Shown here piece after piece: positions 51,087 to 59,846 of a stretch of 64,000 nucleotides of DNA. Location of the stretch: positions 434,001 through 498,000 of the forward strand of contig NC_014816.1 in assembly GCF_000175215.2 (NCBI RefSeq). The letters are read 5' to 3'. How positions within the stretch are numbered: position 1 is the stretch's first letter; each line of letters opens with the position of its first letter. Under the pieces are notes generated by a model. The model saw only the letters and a list, made by a program, of their open reading frames with translations. It ran no database searches and was not told where the DNA came from. The translations under genes were made by a program, and so were the position numbers. The stretch comes from Asticcacaulis excentricus CB 48. Its GTDB lineage: Bacteria > Pseudomonadota > Alphaproteobacteria > Caulobacterales > Caulobacteraceae.

Positions 51087-52751
51087 CTACTTCCGCATAC
51101 CGGCACTCTTGTCGCGCACGGGGCGGAATTCCGAACCGGCCTTCCATTGCGGCCAGTCGTGGCTATAAGCCAGATCACGCCCCAGCCGGTAGGCGAGGTC
51201 GATATCTTCGACCGCGCCGCTGAGGTCCCAGTCGGCGCTCCACGCATCGCAGGTCTTGTGATAGCAGTTGGTCGTATAGTCGGCGACCCAGCGCTCGCCG
51301 GCGGCCCGCCCACCTTCGGCGAGATCGGCCCCGCCGCCCAGACCCATAATTAGCAGGGTTGGTACGCCGCGCTTGGCTACCGAAAAATGGTCGGCACGGT
51401 AGAACAGGCCGCGTTCGGGGGCAGAATCGGGGGTCAGGGTACGCCCCTGATGCGCCGCCAGCGTCGCCAGACGGTCCTCCAGATCGTTCTGACCCATGCC
51501 GATCAGCACCAGGTCCTTAGCCTTGCCCGCCGTTTGCAGCACGTCCAACGTGATATTGGCTACTGTCGTTTCCAGCGGATAGGTTGGGCGGTTGGCATAG
51601 GTTTCTGAGCCCAGCAGCCCGCGTTCTTCGGCGGTCCATAGCGCAAAGACGATGCTGCGGTCGGGCTTCGGCCCTTGCGCAAAGTGACGCGCGATTTCCA
51701 GCACGGCGGCGGTCCCCAACCCGTCATCATTGGCGCCGGGGCGGATGGTGCGGCCCTGCGCGTCCGCTGGCCCGATGCCATAGGCGTCCCAGTGTGCGCC
51801 GTACAGGATTGACTCGTCCGGACGGGTTTTGCCGGGGAGGCGGGCGACGACGTTATGGCTCTGCACCCGATCGCTCTTCACCGCGGCCTCAATCGACAGG
51901 CGCGCGTCCCCGATAGCGACCGGTTTAAAATCATCCCGACGCGCCGCTACGCGCAGCGCCTTGAGGTCCAGCCCGGCCTTGCGGAAAAGGTCCTCGGCTG
52001 CCGCGCCGCTCAACCAGCCCTGAACCGGCACGGCCTGAAGCGCATCGGGTTGGCGCACTACGTCAAAGACTTCGGAATGCGGTGCGATGACCGTGCTCCA
52101 GCCATAGCCCGCGCCCGGCGTGTCGTGGATGATCAGGGCACCGGCGGCCCCCAGACGCGCGGCAATCTCATACTTATAGACCCAGCGCCCATACCACGTC
52201 ATGGCCCGGCCTCCGAAACGCTCGGCCACCGGCTCACCGGCGGCGGCTTCGAAATCCGGATCATTGATCAGGAAGACGGCGATCTTGCCTTTGAGGTCCA
52301 CGCCTTTGAAATCGTCGCGCTGGCGCTCCGGGGCCTTCACGCCGTAGCCGACAAATACCAGAGGCAGGTCCTTGACCGACAGCTTCTCGACCGGGCGCGC
52401 CGTGGCCAGATAGATGTCTTGCTCGTGGGTAAGGGGCTGTACCCCCGCTGGCGTGCGCAGGTTCAGCAGCGAAGGGGTCGCCAGGCGCGTATGGGTCAGT
52501 GGTACGGTCTGAAGATAGGTGCCGTTCTCACCACCGGGCTCAAGACCCAGCGCATTGAAGCGTTCGCTCAGCCAGGCGACGGTCTTGGCTTCGCCGGCTG
52601 TACCGGGGGCGCGCCCTTCAAAGGCATCGGAGGCCAGCACTTTTACGTCTTGCGAAATCCGCGCGCCGTCAATACTGCCGGACACCTGCGCCAGCGCCCC
52701 ATTGGCCGCAAAGCTGGTGATCAGTCCGAGACAGATCAGCGTGCGTTTCAT
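51087..52751 (-). CDS. Secreted M28-family metallopeptidase with PA domain
   Basis: The ATG at 52751 has AGGAG before it and opens a signal peptide (MKRTLICLGLITSFAANGALA), giving 554 aa; the longer frame has no such support. The M28 zinc ligands appear in ILYGAHWDAYGIG, GANDDGLGTAAVLE, WTAEERGLLGSE and the C-terminal YHKTCDAW. A protease-associated insert covers about residues 110-250 (LPLVFVGYGVKAPERQRDDF, GAAGALIIHD). It probably acts as an aminopeptidase in the periplasm. Confidence 0.88.
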   Translation of the reverse strand: MKRTLICLGLITSFAANGALAQVSGSIDGARISQDVKVLASDAFEGRAPGTAGEAKTVAWLSERFNALGLEPGGENGTYLQTVPLTHTRLATPSLLNLRTPAGVQPLTHEQDIYLATARPVEKLSVKDLPLVFVGYGVKAPERQRDDFKGVDLKGKIAVFLINDPDFEAAAGEPVAERFGGRAMTWYGRWVYKYEIAARLGAAGALIIHDTPGAGYGWSTVIAPHSEVFDVVRQPDALQAVPVQGWLSGAAAEDLFRKAGLDLKALRVAARRDDFKPVAIGDARLSIEAAVKSDRVQSHNVVARLPGKTRPDESILYGAHWDAYGIGPADAQGRTIRPGANDDGLGTAAVLEIARHFAQGPKPDRSIVFALWTAEERGLLGSETYANRPTYPLETTVANITLDVLQTAGKAKDLVLIGMGQNDLEDRLATLAAHQGRTLTPDSAPERGLFYRADHFSVAKRGVPTLLIMGLGGGADLAEGGRAAGERWVADYTTNCYHKTCDAWSADWDLSGAVEDIDLAYRLGRDLAYSHDWPQWKAGSEFRPVRDKSAGMRK

Positions 52752-52848
52752 GTGCGGCTCCTGCGGCAAGACGATGTTTATAGGCCTGCCCTTTGACGAT
52801 GCGCAATTGGCATTTGCCCCTGCGGCCTTGGCCCGATAAGCTGAGACC

Positions 52849-53247
52849 ATGACGACTGTAAAACGCCTCGATCATTTCAACATTCAAACCCACGATATGG
52901 CGGGCACCATCGCCTTCTATGCCGATCTGCTGAACCTTGAGGCACGCACGGCGCCAGAGCGTGACCCAGCGGACCGCATGTGGCTTTACGACTCCGGCAA
53001 TCGTGCCGTGATCCATCTTAACCGTTTTGGCACTGACAACACCATCCCGCGTGAAGTGCTGCCCGGTAACCCGACCGGGGCGATCCATCATATCGCCTTT
53101 GAATGCGACGGCTATGAGGAGACCGTGAATAAGCTTAAGGTTATGGGGCTCTACTATGCGACGAACGATATTGCGCGCATTTCTTTGCGACAGATTTTTG
53201 TCGCTGACCCTAACAATGTGCTGCTGGAACTCAATTTCCGCGGGTGA
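52849..53247 (+). CDS. VOC-family (glyoxalase/dioxygenase superfamily) protein
   Basis: The 132-aa single-domain protein has two beta-alpha-beta-beta-beta modules. Ligand-type residues are His in LDHFNIQTHD, Glu/His in AVIHLNRFG, His in IHHIAFECDG and Glu in NNVLLELNF. This is the pattern of small VOC enzymes; substrate is not predictable. It overlaps nothing and is divergent from the M28 gene, 97 bp apart. Confidence 0.78.
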   Translation: MTTVKRLDHFNIQTHDMAGTIAFYADLLNLEARTAPERDPADRMWLYDSGNRAVIHLNRFGTDNTIPREVLPGNPTGAIHHIAFECDGYEETVNKLKVMGLYYATNDIARISLRQIFVADPNNVLLELNFRG

Positions 53248-53387
53248 TATTTCATTATTTACAAAACGATGTGCGGGCGTTTCGTTTTAAAACTCTCATT
53301 TATACTATAGTTAACCTTCCGTTTAGCATTAATACGGAAAAGCTGGAAGCGTATACTTTTTGCCCTCCTGTATTTTCCGTGTGCTCA

Positions 53388-55070
53388 ATGTTCAAAAATC
53401 TCACCATTCGCGCGCGTATCGTCGCGGCCTTCGCCCTGATCCTTTTCGCTACGGCGGGACTGGGGGTGTTCAGTGTCAGTCAGTTGAACGCCGTCAACCG
53501 CTCGGTCGATGATCTGGGCTCGAACTGGCTGCCGACGGCCAATACGCTGGGTGACGCTTCGCAAACCTTTGAACTGATGCGCCTGCGTCAATCGCAACTG
53601 CTGATCGTCGCTGAGGCCGAGCGTCCGGAAATCGTCGAAAATATCGCCAAGGCGTCTAAGGACCTCGAAGAGACGCTTGAGAGCTACAAGACGATGATCT
53701 CCAACGGCGAGGAGCAGGCGCTGGCCGACAAGATCTACGGCACGATGCAGGGCTACCGCACCAACAGCCAGCGCTATCTTGATCTGGTGTCGGCGGGCGA
53801 TATGGTGACTGCACAATCCTTCTTTATGAACGATATGCAGGCTCAGGCCCGCACCCTGCGCGACGCTATTCGTGCCGATCGTGCGTATCAGGTCGAAGAA
53901 GGCAACAAGGCCGCGGCTAAGGGTATCGCCACGGGCAAATCGGCCGCTACACTGATCCTGATCGCACTGGCCGGGACGGCGGTGTTTGCTGCCCTGATCG
54001 GCTTTTTGATGATTCGCGGCGTCTCCGTGCCGATCGCGCGCATGTCGGACGTGATGAAGGCCCTGTCGGGCGGTCAGGCGGACGTGAAGGTACCCAATCT
54101 GGGTGAACGTAACGAAATCGGTCAGATGGCGGCTTCTGTCGAAGTCTTCCGCGATGGCCTGATCCGCAACCGAGCGCTGGAAGTCGAAGCGGCCAAGGCT
54201 CGTGACGAGTCCGAATATCAGCGCAAGCAGGCAATGCGTGATCTGGCTGCCGATTTCGAAGGCGCTATTGGTGGCGTAGTAGAAATGGTGTCCTCCGCCG
54301 CGACGGAAATGCAGGCCACGGCGGCGCAACTGACCGCTTCGGCGCAGGAATCCTCAGCGCAGGCACAGTCGGTGTCGGCGGCAGCCGAAGAGGCGGGCAC
54401 CAATGTGACCTCGGTGGCCGGTTCGGCTGAGGAACTGGGGGCTTCTGTCTCGGAGATAAGCCGTCAGGTGCAGCATTCGCTTACCAAGGCACGCGAAGCC
54501 GTCACCGAGGCCGAAGCCACCTCGGCCATTGTCAACGAACTGTCAGAAGCCGCAGGCCGCATCACCGGTATCGTGGACATGATTTCGGGCATTGCGTCGC
54601 AAACCAACCTGCTGGCGCTCAATGCCACCATCGAATCGGCCCGAGCCGGTGAGGCCGGGAAGGGCTTTGCCGTCGTCGCCGCCGAAGTGAAGACGCTGGC
54701 CACTCAGACGGCCCGTGCCACCACGGAGATCAATCAGCAGATCGCTGGTATTCAGGCGACCACCGAACAGGCGGTGCGAGCTATCGGAAACATCTCGCAA
54801 ACCATCCGCATCATCAACGAGTCCTCCGCCACCATCGCCGCCGCGGTGGAGCAGCAGGGCGCGGCGACGGGCGAGATCGTACAGGCGGTCAATCAGGCCT
54901 CGATGGGCACGACCGAGGTGACGCAAAGCATCACCGGTGTCGCGCGTTTGGCAGAAGAAACCGGGATGGGCGCCTCTCAGGTGCTCAATGCCTCCTCCGA
55001 ACTGGCGCAACAGGCGGAGATGTTGCGGGCACAGGTCAACGGCTTCCTGGCGCAGGTGCGCGCGGCGTAG
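53388..55070 (+). CDS. Methyl-accepting chemotaxis protein, tandem copy 1
   Basis: The 560-aa transducer has TM1 at residues about 10-32, a four-helix-bundle periplasmic sensor (about 33-185) and TM2 at about 186-210. A HAMP domain (about 211-265) and a long cytoplasmic MCP coiled coil follow, whose tip contains ASQTNLLALNATIESARAGEAGKGFAVVAAEV. There is no CheR-binding pentapeptide at the C-terminus (FLAQVRAA). The ATG at 53388 is chosen by matching the second copy; the open frame to 53244 is AT-rich and unsupported. From HAMP onward it is almost identical to the next gene. Confidence 0.9.
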   Translation: MFKNLTIRARIVAAFALILFATAGLGVFSVSQLNAVNRSVDDLGSNWLPTANTLGDASQTFELMRLRQSQLLIVAEAERPEIVENIAKASKDLEETLESYKTMISNGEEQALADKIYGTMQGYRTNSQRYLDLVSAGDMVTAQSFFMNDMQAQARTLRDAIRADRAYQVEEGNKAAAKGIATGKSAATLILIALAGTAVFAALIGFLMIRGVSVPIARMSDVMKALSGGQADVKVPNLGERNEIGQMAASVEVFRDGLIRNRALEVEAAKARDESEYQRKQAMRDLAADFEGAIGGVVEMVSSAATEMQATAAQLTASAQESSAQAQSVSAAAEEAGTNVTSVAGSAEELGASVSEISRQVQHSLTKAREAVTEAEATSAIVNELSEAAGRITGIVDMISGIASQTNLLALNATIESARAGEAGKGFAVVAAEVKTLATQTARATTEINQQIAGIQATTEQAVRAIGNISQTIRIINESSATIAAAVEQQGAATGEIVQAVNQASMGTTEVTQSITGVARLAEETGMGASQVLNASSELAQQAEMLRAQVNGFLAQVRAA

Positions 55071-55114
55071 TACTGAGGGGGAGGGGAAATGAGTTTGGGT
55101 ACGCCTTCCAAGAT

Positions 55115-55149
55115 TGTCTCATCTGTCTGACGCAAATGAGACAGTCTCG
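55115..55149. repeat. GAGAC inverted repeat, copy 2
   Basis: TGTCTCAT, a 13-nt spacer, then ATGAGACAGTCTCG reproduces the arms and spacing of the element at 16629-16663. It lies between the two chemoreceptor genes, 45 bp after the first and 182 bp before the second. The extra left arm seen in copy 1 is absent. Confidence 0.7.
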
Positions 55150-55330
55150 CGTTTTTGACCTCCGGATGAGGTCGGGCTGAAGCAAGATTTGGCCCTTACA
55201 AGATTACCGCGGCCCTCTCTCAAAAGTTTTATAATCCGCACGCACACTTTTTTAACCCTGTTTTTACAGTTTCGGATAACGCTCCTCTTTGAATTGTTTG
55301 GGCCTGCGGCACAATTATTCAGAGGGGATG

Positions 55331-57013
55331 ATGTTCAAAAACTTTTCTATCCGGTTACGGATTATCGCTGCCTTTTCGGTTGTCCTTGCCTGCACGCTGG
55401 GACTGGGTCTGTTCGCCATCAACCGTCTGGCCATCGTCAATGGATCCCTTAATGATCTCGCCACCCACTGGCTGCCCGCCTCTCACAGCCTAGGCGAAGC
55501 CGGTCAGAGTTTTGAACTGGCCCGATTTCGCCAGCTTCAGCTTTCGACTGTTCCAGAGTCTGAACGGTCGGAAATTCGCGACAGCGTTAATCAGGAATTG
55601 GCTCAGCTGACGCAAGCCATAGAAGGCGGTACGCGCCACCTGACCAGCCCGGAGGAGCGGGCGCAGTCGGAGAAAATCCGCACAGAACTCAAAACCTACA
55701 TGGCCAATAGCGAGCATTATGCCGGGTTGATTGACACCGGTGACATGGCCGCGGCTCAGGCCTATTTCTCGCAAGAAATGCGCACACAGGCCCGCGTACT
55801 TCGCAATTATATTCAAGAAGCCCGCGCCTACCAGGTGGAGGCCGGCAACAAGGCCGCCGCTCATGGCATGGAACAAGGCGCGACGGCCCGCACCCTGATC
55901 CTGATCGCGCTGTGCGTGACCGCCCTAAGTGCGGCCCTAATCGGCTTCATGATGATCCGCGCCGTCTCTGTCCCGATTGCGCGGATGTCGGACGTTATGA
56001 AGGCCCTGTCGGGCGGTCAGGCGGACGTAAAGGTACCCAATCTGGGTGAACGGAACGAAATCGGTCAGATGGCGGCTTCTGTTGAGGTCTTCCGCGATGG
56101 CCTGATCCGCAACCGAACACTGGAAGCCGAAGCGGCCAGGGCTCGTGAAGAGTCCGAGCATCAGCGCAGGCAAGCGATGCAGGATCTGGCGGCAGACTTC
56201 GAAGGGGCCATCGGGGGCGTGGTCGAAATGGTATCCTCCGCCGCGACGGAAATGCAGGCCACGGCGGCGCAGTTGTCCGCATCGGCGCAGGAATCCTCGG
56301 CAAAGGCACAATCGGTTTCCGCTGCGGCCGAGCAAGCCGGAAGCAGTGTCACCTCTGTGGCCGGGTCAGCCGAAGAACTGGGGGCTTCGATCTCTGAAAT
56401 CAGCCGTCAGGTGCGTCACTCGCTTAGCAAGGCGGGCGAAGCGGTCATGGAGGCCGAAGCCACCTATGCTATCGTCAATGAGCTGTCGGGTGCGGCAGGT
56501 CGCATCACGAGCATCGTGGACATGATCTCGAGTATCGCCTCGCAGACCAACCTGCTGGCGCTCAACGCCACAATCGAATCGGCGCGCGCCGGTGAAGCGG
56601 GCAAGGGCTTTGCCGTTGTCGCCGCCGAAGTGAAGACGCTGGCCACCCAGACGGCCCGTGCCACTACTGAGATCAATCAGCAGATCGCTGGTATTCAGGC
56701 GACCACCGAACAGGCGGTCCGAGCTATCGAAAACATCTCGCATACCATCCGTATCATCAACGAGTCCTCCGCCACCATCGCCGCCGCAGTAGAGCAGCAG
56801 GGCGCTGCCACCAGCGAGATCGTATTGTCCGTAACTCAGGCTTCAACCGGCGCGATTGACGTGACGCAAAACATTACGGGCGTGGCCCGAATGGCTGAAG
56901 AAACCGGCACGGGCGCGTCTCAGGTGCTGAGTGCTTCGTCCGAACTGGCGCAACAGGCAGCGAAGTTGCAGGCGCAAGTCAACGGCTTTTTGGCGCAGGT
57001 GCGCGCGGCGTAG
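55331..57013 (+). CDS. Methyl-accepting chemotaxis protein, tandem copy 2
   Basis: This 560-aa transducer has exactly the length of copy 1 and the same order: TM1, four-helix sensor, TM2, HAMP and MCP signalling domain. The sensor (about 33-185) is clearly divergent from copy 1, whereas HAMP (RMSDVMKALSGGQADVKVPN) and the signalling region are nearly the same in DNA and protein. Two adjacent ATGs occur; the second (55331) fits the AGAGGGG ribosome site and the MFKN start of copy 1. It likely reports a different stimulus to the same CheA/CheW arrays. Confidence 0.9.
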   Translation: MFKNFSIRLRIIAAFSVVLACTLGLGLFAINRLAIVNGSLNDLATHWLPASHSLGEAGQSFELARFRQLQLSTVPESERSEIRDSVNQELAQLTQAIEGGTRHLTSPEERAQSEKIRTELKTYMANSEHYAGLIDTGDMAAAQAYFSQEMRTQARVLRNYIQEARAYQVEAGNKAAAHGMEQGATARTLILIALCVTALSAALIGFMMIRAVSVPIARMSDVMKALSGGQADVKVPNLGERNEIGQMAASVEVFRDGLIRNRTLEAEAARAREESEHQRRQAMQDLAADFEGAIGGVVEMVSSAATEMQATAAQLSASAQESSAKAQSVSAAAEQAGSSVTSVAGSAEELGASISEISRQVRHSLSKAGEAVMEAEATYAIVNELSGAAGRITSIVDMISSIASQTNLLALNATIESARAGEAGKGFAVVAAEVKTLATQTARATTEINQQIAGIQATTEQAVRAIENISHTIRIINESSATIAAAVEQQGAATSEIVLSVTQASTGAIDVTQNITGVARMAEETGTGASQVLSASSELAQQAAKLQAQVNGFLAQVRAA

Positions 57014-57034
57014 AATAGCTGTTTTTTGGAGCGG

Positions 57035-57063
57035 AAAGCCCGGTGATTTTGCCGGGCTTTTTT
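57035..57063 (+). terminator. Terminator after the second chemoreceptor gene
   Basis: AAAGCCCGG pairs with CCGGGCTTT around an 8-nt loop and ends in six Ts. Confidence 0.9.
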
Positions 57064-57067
57064 GTGC

Positions 57068-58777
57068 TTATGCCGCCAGACCAGCCTGCACCAGAAGGGG
57101 TTTGAGCCGGACCAGCGCCGCCGGGTCTTCCATCAGGCTGGCGCGCACATCAGCTACGCGCAACTGCTTCATGACTTCCGCCTTGGCCAGTTCGCTGAGT
57201 GCGCCCAGCGGCCCCGACTGACCGGTGGCAAGACCCAGCAGGGCCGCCATCCGCTGAAGAGGCGATTTCGAACCTTTCAGGATATGCGGGATCAACTGCA
57301 CATCGCTGGCGATCTGTACGCCGATTTGCCCCAGCCGCGCATGAGCGGCATCGGTATCGCTTTCACCCAGCGCCGCCTTTGTGATGCGCCGTTGCAGCAG
57401 GGCCAACAACTGAAGCCGCTGCCCCGCTGGGCGTTTGGGATCACGCAGGTCCGTTTCAAATCGATGCGCTGTCAGGGCCGACAACAGCCAGCGCGCCGCT
57501 TGTTTTTTATTAGCCGTCCCGACCACGTTCTCACACAGCCACAACAGACGCTCGATCTCTTCGAGGCAGTGTGGTGCCGACCGCGTCAGCCCTTCGACGA
57601 AGGCGCTCGACACCAGCATTTTGGAGCGTTCGATAAAGGCGTCGGAAATGTCTTCGCGCTCGACCTGCTGCTGGCTGCCGGCCGTGAGTGCCAGCGCCAT
57701 GGCGCGCAGGAGGTCGATTTCGCCCACCGGATTGTCTGGCATCAGCCGCTTTACGCCCCGCAGTTCGCCTAGCACGTTACGAAACGCCTGAAGGCGCAGG
57801 TCGCGGAAATGGCCGTCACGGATCAGACGTGCAAACTCTTCAAGGTGCGCAGGCGGCGGCGGTAAGGCACGCCCAATGCCCGAATCGACCTGACTGAGGC
57901 GTTCGATGGCCTCACCACTGACCATATGGGTCAGAAAAGCCAGACCTTCGCCTAGGCTGATGTCGCTTCCCAGAATTTCCGCCAGACCGCCTTTGCGCGC
58001 AAAAAGCTCGATGATAGGCGTTTCAATGACGTCGACCGCCCATTTCAGTTCCGGCTTACTGACTATGGTGGCAGCGATACGCGTCAGCGGGATCAGCTTG
58101 CGCCCGGCACTGCGGTCTGCGCCCATCAGCTTGGCTACCGCGCCGCCAAAGGCGTAGCCACGCTCTGGCGATTGTCCGATGCGCGCGACCTGAGCCGCAA
58201 TATCGCCGTCGAGGTCGATATCACCGAACACTTTTTTGCGCCCGTCGCCGATCACGCGGTTAATGGCCTTATCCGTCAGATTGGTCCAACGGCGCATAAT
58301 CTCGTGGATCGAGGCCCCAGTTTCTTCAGATTCGGGGATGGCGACCTTCTGAATGGCATGCGTCAGGTCATTGGTCGAAACGTCCAGCCGCTCACAAAGG
58401 ACGGGACTGTGCAGCAATTCGAACACCGTCGCCCCCTGACGCCGCAGCCAGTCTTCGAGCACGCGGGCAATGGTCTCACGGGCGTGGCGGCTATAGAGGT
58501 CCTGCGGCGAGGTGCAGATGGGCTCGGCACTGCTGGCGACCTTCGGTTTGCTGCGCGTTTCAGGCAGCCCCTCGGTGAGGACGGTATAGGTGCGAAACTC
58601 CCCGGTATCGTCGGAAAAGACTTCCTTGGTCACCTTGATGGCGGCGGCGCGACGGGCATTCAGTAGCTCACGTGCCTGTGCGATAGCGGCGTCGCGGTCT
58701 TCCAGCGCATTTTGCAGCACCCAGCCCGATTGCGGCGTCTTTCGCGAAAAGATTTCGTAGTGGATCTGACCGGCCAT
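57068..58777 (-). CDS. Large conserved-looking protein of unknown function
   Basis: I do not recognise this 569-aa protein. It has no signal peptide or membrane helix. The N-terminal 80 residues look like a small alpha/beta module (IHYEIFSRKTPQSGWVLQNALEDRDAAIAQARELL, then EFRTYTVLTEG). The rest is almost wholly helical, with repeated Leu/Ala-rich pairs recalling HEAT-like or ARM-like solenoids (for example LIRDGHFRDLRLQAFRNVLGELRG and KSPLQRMAALLGLATGQSG). Codon use is normal for the region. It is divergent from chvI, 218 bp apart, a position that suggests a link to the ChvI/ChvG envelope-stress system. Confidence 0.6.
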   Translation of the reverse strand: MAGQIHYEIFSRKTPQSGWVLQNALEDRDAAIAQARELLNARRAAAIKVTKEVFSDDTGEFRTYTVLTEGLPETRSKPKVASSAEPICTSPQDLYSRHARETIARVLEDWLRRQGATVFELLHSPVLCERLDVSTNDLTHAIQKVAIPESEETGASIHEIMRRWTNLTDKAINRVIGDGRKKVFGDIDLDGDIAAQVARIGQSPERGYAFGGAVAKLMGADRSAGRKLIPLTRIAATIVSKPELKWAVDVIETPIIELFARKGGLAEILGSDISLGEGLAFLTHMVSGEAIERLSQVDSGIGRALPPPPAHLEEFARLIRDGHFRDLRLQAFRNVLGELRGVKRLMPDNPVGEIDLLRAMALALTAGSQQQVEREDISDAFIERSKMLVSSAFVEGLTRSAPHCLEEIERLLWLCENVVGTANKKQAARWLLSALTAHRFETDLRDPKRPAGQRLQLLALLQRRITKAALGESDTDAAHARLGQIGVQIASDVQLIPHILKGSKSPLQRMAALLGLATGQSGPLGALSELAKAEVMKQLRVADVRASLMEDPAALVRLKPLLVQAGLAA

Positions 58778-58995
58778 AAAGCCTCAAGCGTGACGTCAAG
58801 AATTGGCTCTTTATGACGCGGGTGTCACAAACCCTGCCATTCGCGTCGAAATATGGACGAATCCTGTTAAATTAACGTTGAAGCGACGTCGGGGCCTGAT
58901 TATCACCCCGGAGTGGCCTATATTTGGTCAACAATTGAGTGTTTGCCGTAAACGGCGTTATATGTTGCGCCACAGGTAAGACAACCGGAGGGCTT

Positions 58996-59706
58996 ATGGC
59001 CAGAATTACCCTTGTCGATGATGACGAAAACATTGTCACCAGCGTTTCGCTGGCGCTGGAGAGCGGCGGACATACGGTGCAGGCCTATCACGACGGCGCG
59101 ACCGGTCTGGCCGCACTGGAAAAGGACCCGCCCGATCTGGCGATCCTTGATGTGAAGATGCCGCGCATGGACGGCATGGAGGTGCTGCGACGCCTGCGCA
59201 TGAATTCCAACCTGCCGGTGATCATCCTGACGTCGAAGGATGATGAGATCGACGAAGTGCTGGGCTTCAACCTCGGCGCTGACGACTATATGCACAAGCC
59301 CTTCTCGCAGCGCCTGCTTCTGGAGCGCGTGAAGGCCGTGCTGCGCCGAGCCGGCGTCGTCGATCAATCCGAGCCGCCTGAAACGCAGGAAGCGCTGAAC
59401 GCCAAGTCGCTGAAGCGTGGTAAGCTGGTCATGGATGCCGCGCGCCACGAATGCACCTGGGAGGGCAAGCCCGTGCGCCTGACCGTAACCGAGTTCCTGC
59501 TGCTGCACGCGCTGGCGCAGCGTCCCGGCTTCGTCAAAAGCCGCGACAACCTGATGGACGCCGCCTATGACGATCAGGTCTATGTCGATGACCGCACCAT
59601 CGACAGCCATATCAAGCGCATGCGAAAGAAGTTCCGTCTGGTCGATCAGGAGTTTGACTCCATCGAAACCCTCTATGGCGTTGGCTATCGCTATCGCGAA
59701 GTGTGA
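58996..59706 (+). CDS. chvI: Response regulator ChvI
   Basis: The ATG at 58996 (GGAGG, 5 nt upstream) gives 236 aa. The receiver domain (1 to about 120) has the acidic pocket VDDDE, phospho-acceptor D52 in LAILDVKMPRMDG, and the Lys in DYMHKPFSQ. An OmpR/PhoB winged helix (about 140-236) follows, with LTVTEFLLLHALAQRPGFVKSRDNLMDAAY and IDSHIKRMRKKF. It partners with ChvG, the next gene. In Caulobacter and rhizobia the pair senses acid and envelope stress. Confidence 0.93.
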   Translation: MARITLVDDDENIVTSVSLALESGGHTVQAYHDGATGLAALEKDPPDLAILDVKMPRMDGMEVLRRLRMNSNLPVIILTSKDDEIDEVLGFNLGADDYMHKPFSQRLLLERVKAVLRRAGVVDQSEPPETQEALNAKSLKRGKLVMDAARHECTWEGKPVRLTVTEFLLLHALAQRPGFVKSRDNLMDAAYDDQVYVDDRTIDSHIKRMRKKFRLVDQEFDSIETLYGVGYRYREV

Positions 59707-59718
59707 CCATGCCGCTTG

Positions 59719-59840
59719 CCCGCTTCCCTCATACCTGCCCGGCTTTGCCGGAGAGGGGGACCATACGGGCCGCCGCAGGCGCACAGATGCGGTGGTGGTG
59801 GGGCCTATTGAGCCCGTCTCCCCAATCCAGTGGGGAGGTA
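59719..59840. repeat. GC-rich intergenic repeat between chvI and chvG
   Basis: The element contains CCTGCCCGGCTTTGCCGGAGAGG, a central GTGGTGGTGGGGC and an end CCCAATCCAGTGGGGAGG. Its last GGGGAGG is the ribosome site of chvG. A similar element stands before hprK (61437-61570) and a decayed one before polA (47519). Confidence 0.65.
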
Positions 59841-59846
59841 TAGATA

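Noticed and set aside
53244..53387. N-terminal extension of the first chemoreceptor
   Set aside because: The stretch is AT-rich, starts inside the stop of the gene before it and has no counterpart in the second receptor, whose length equals the shorter reading exactly.
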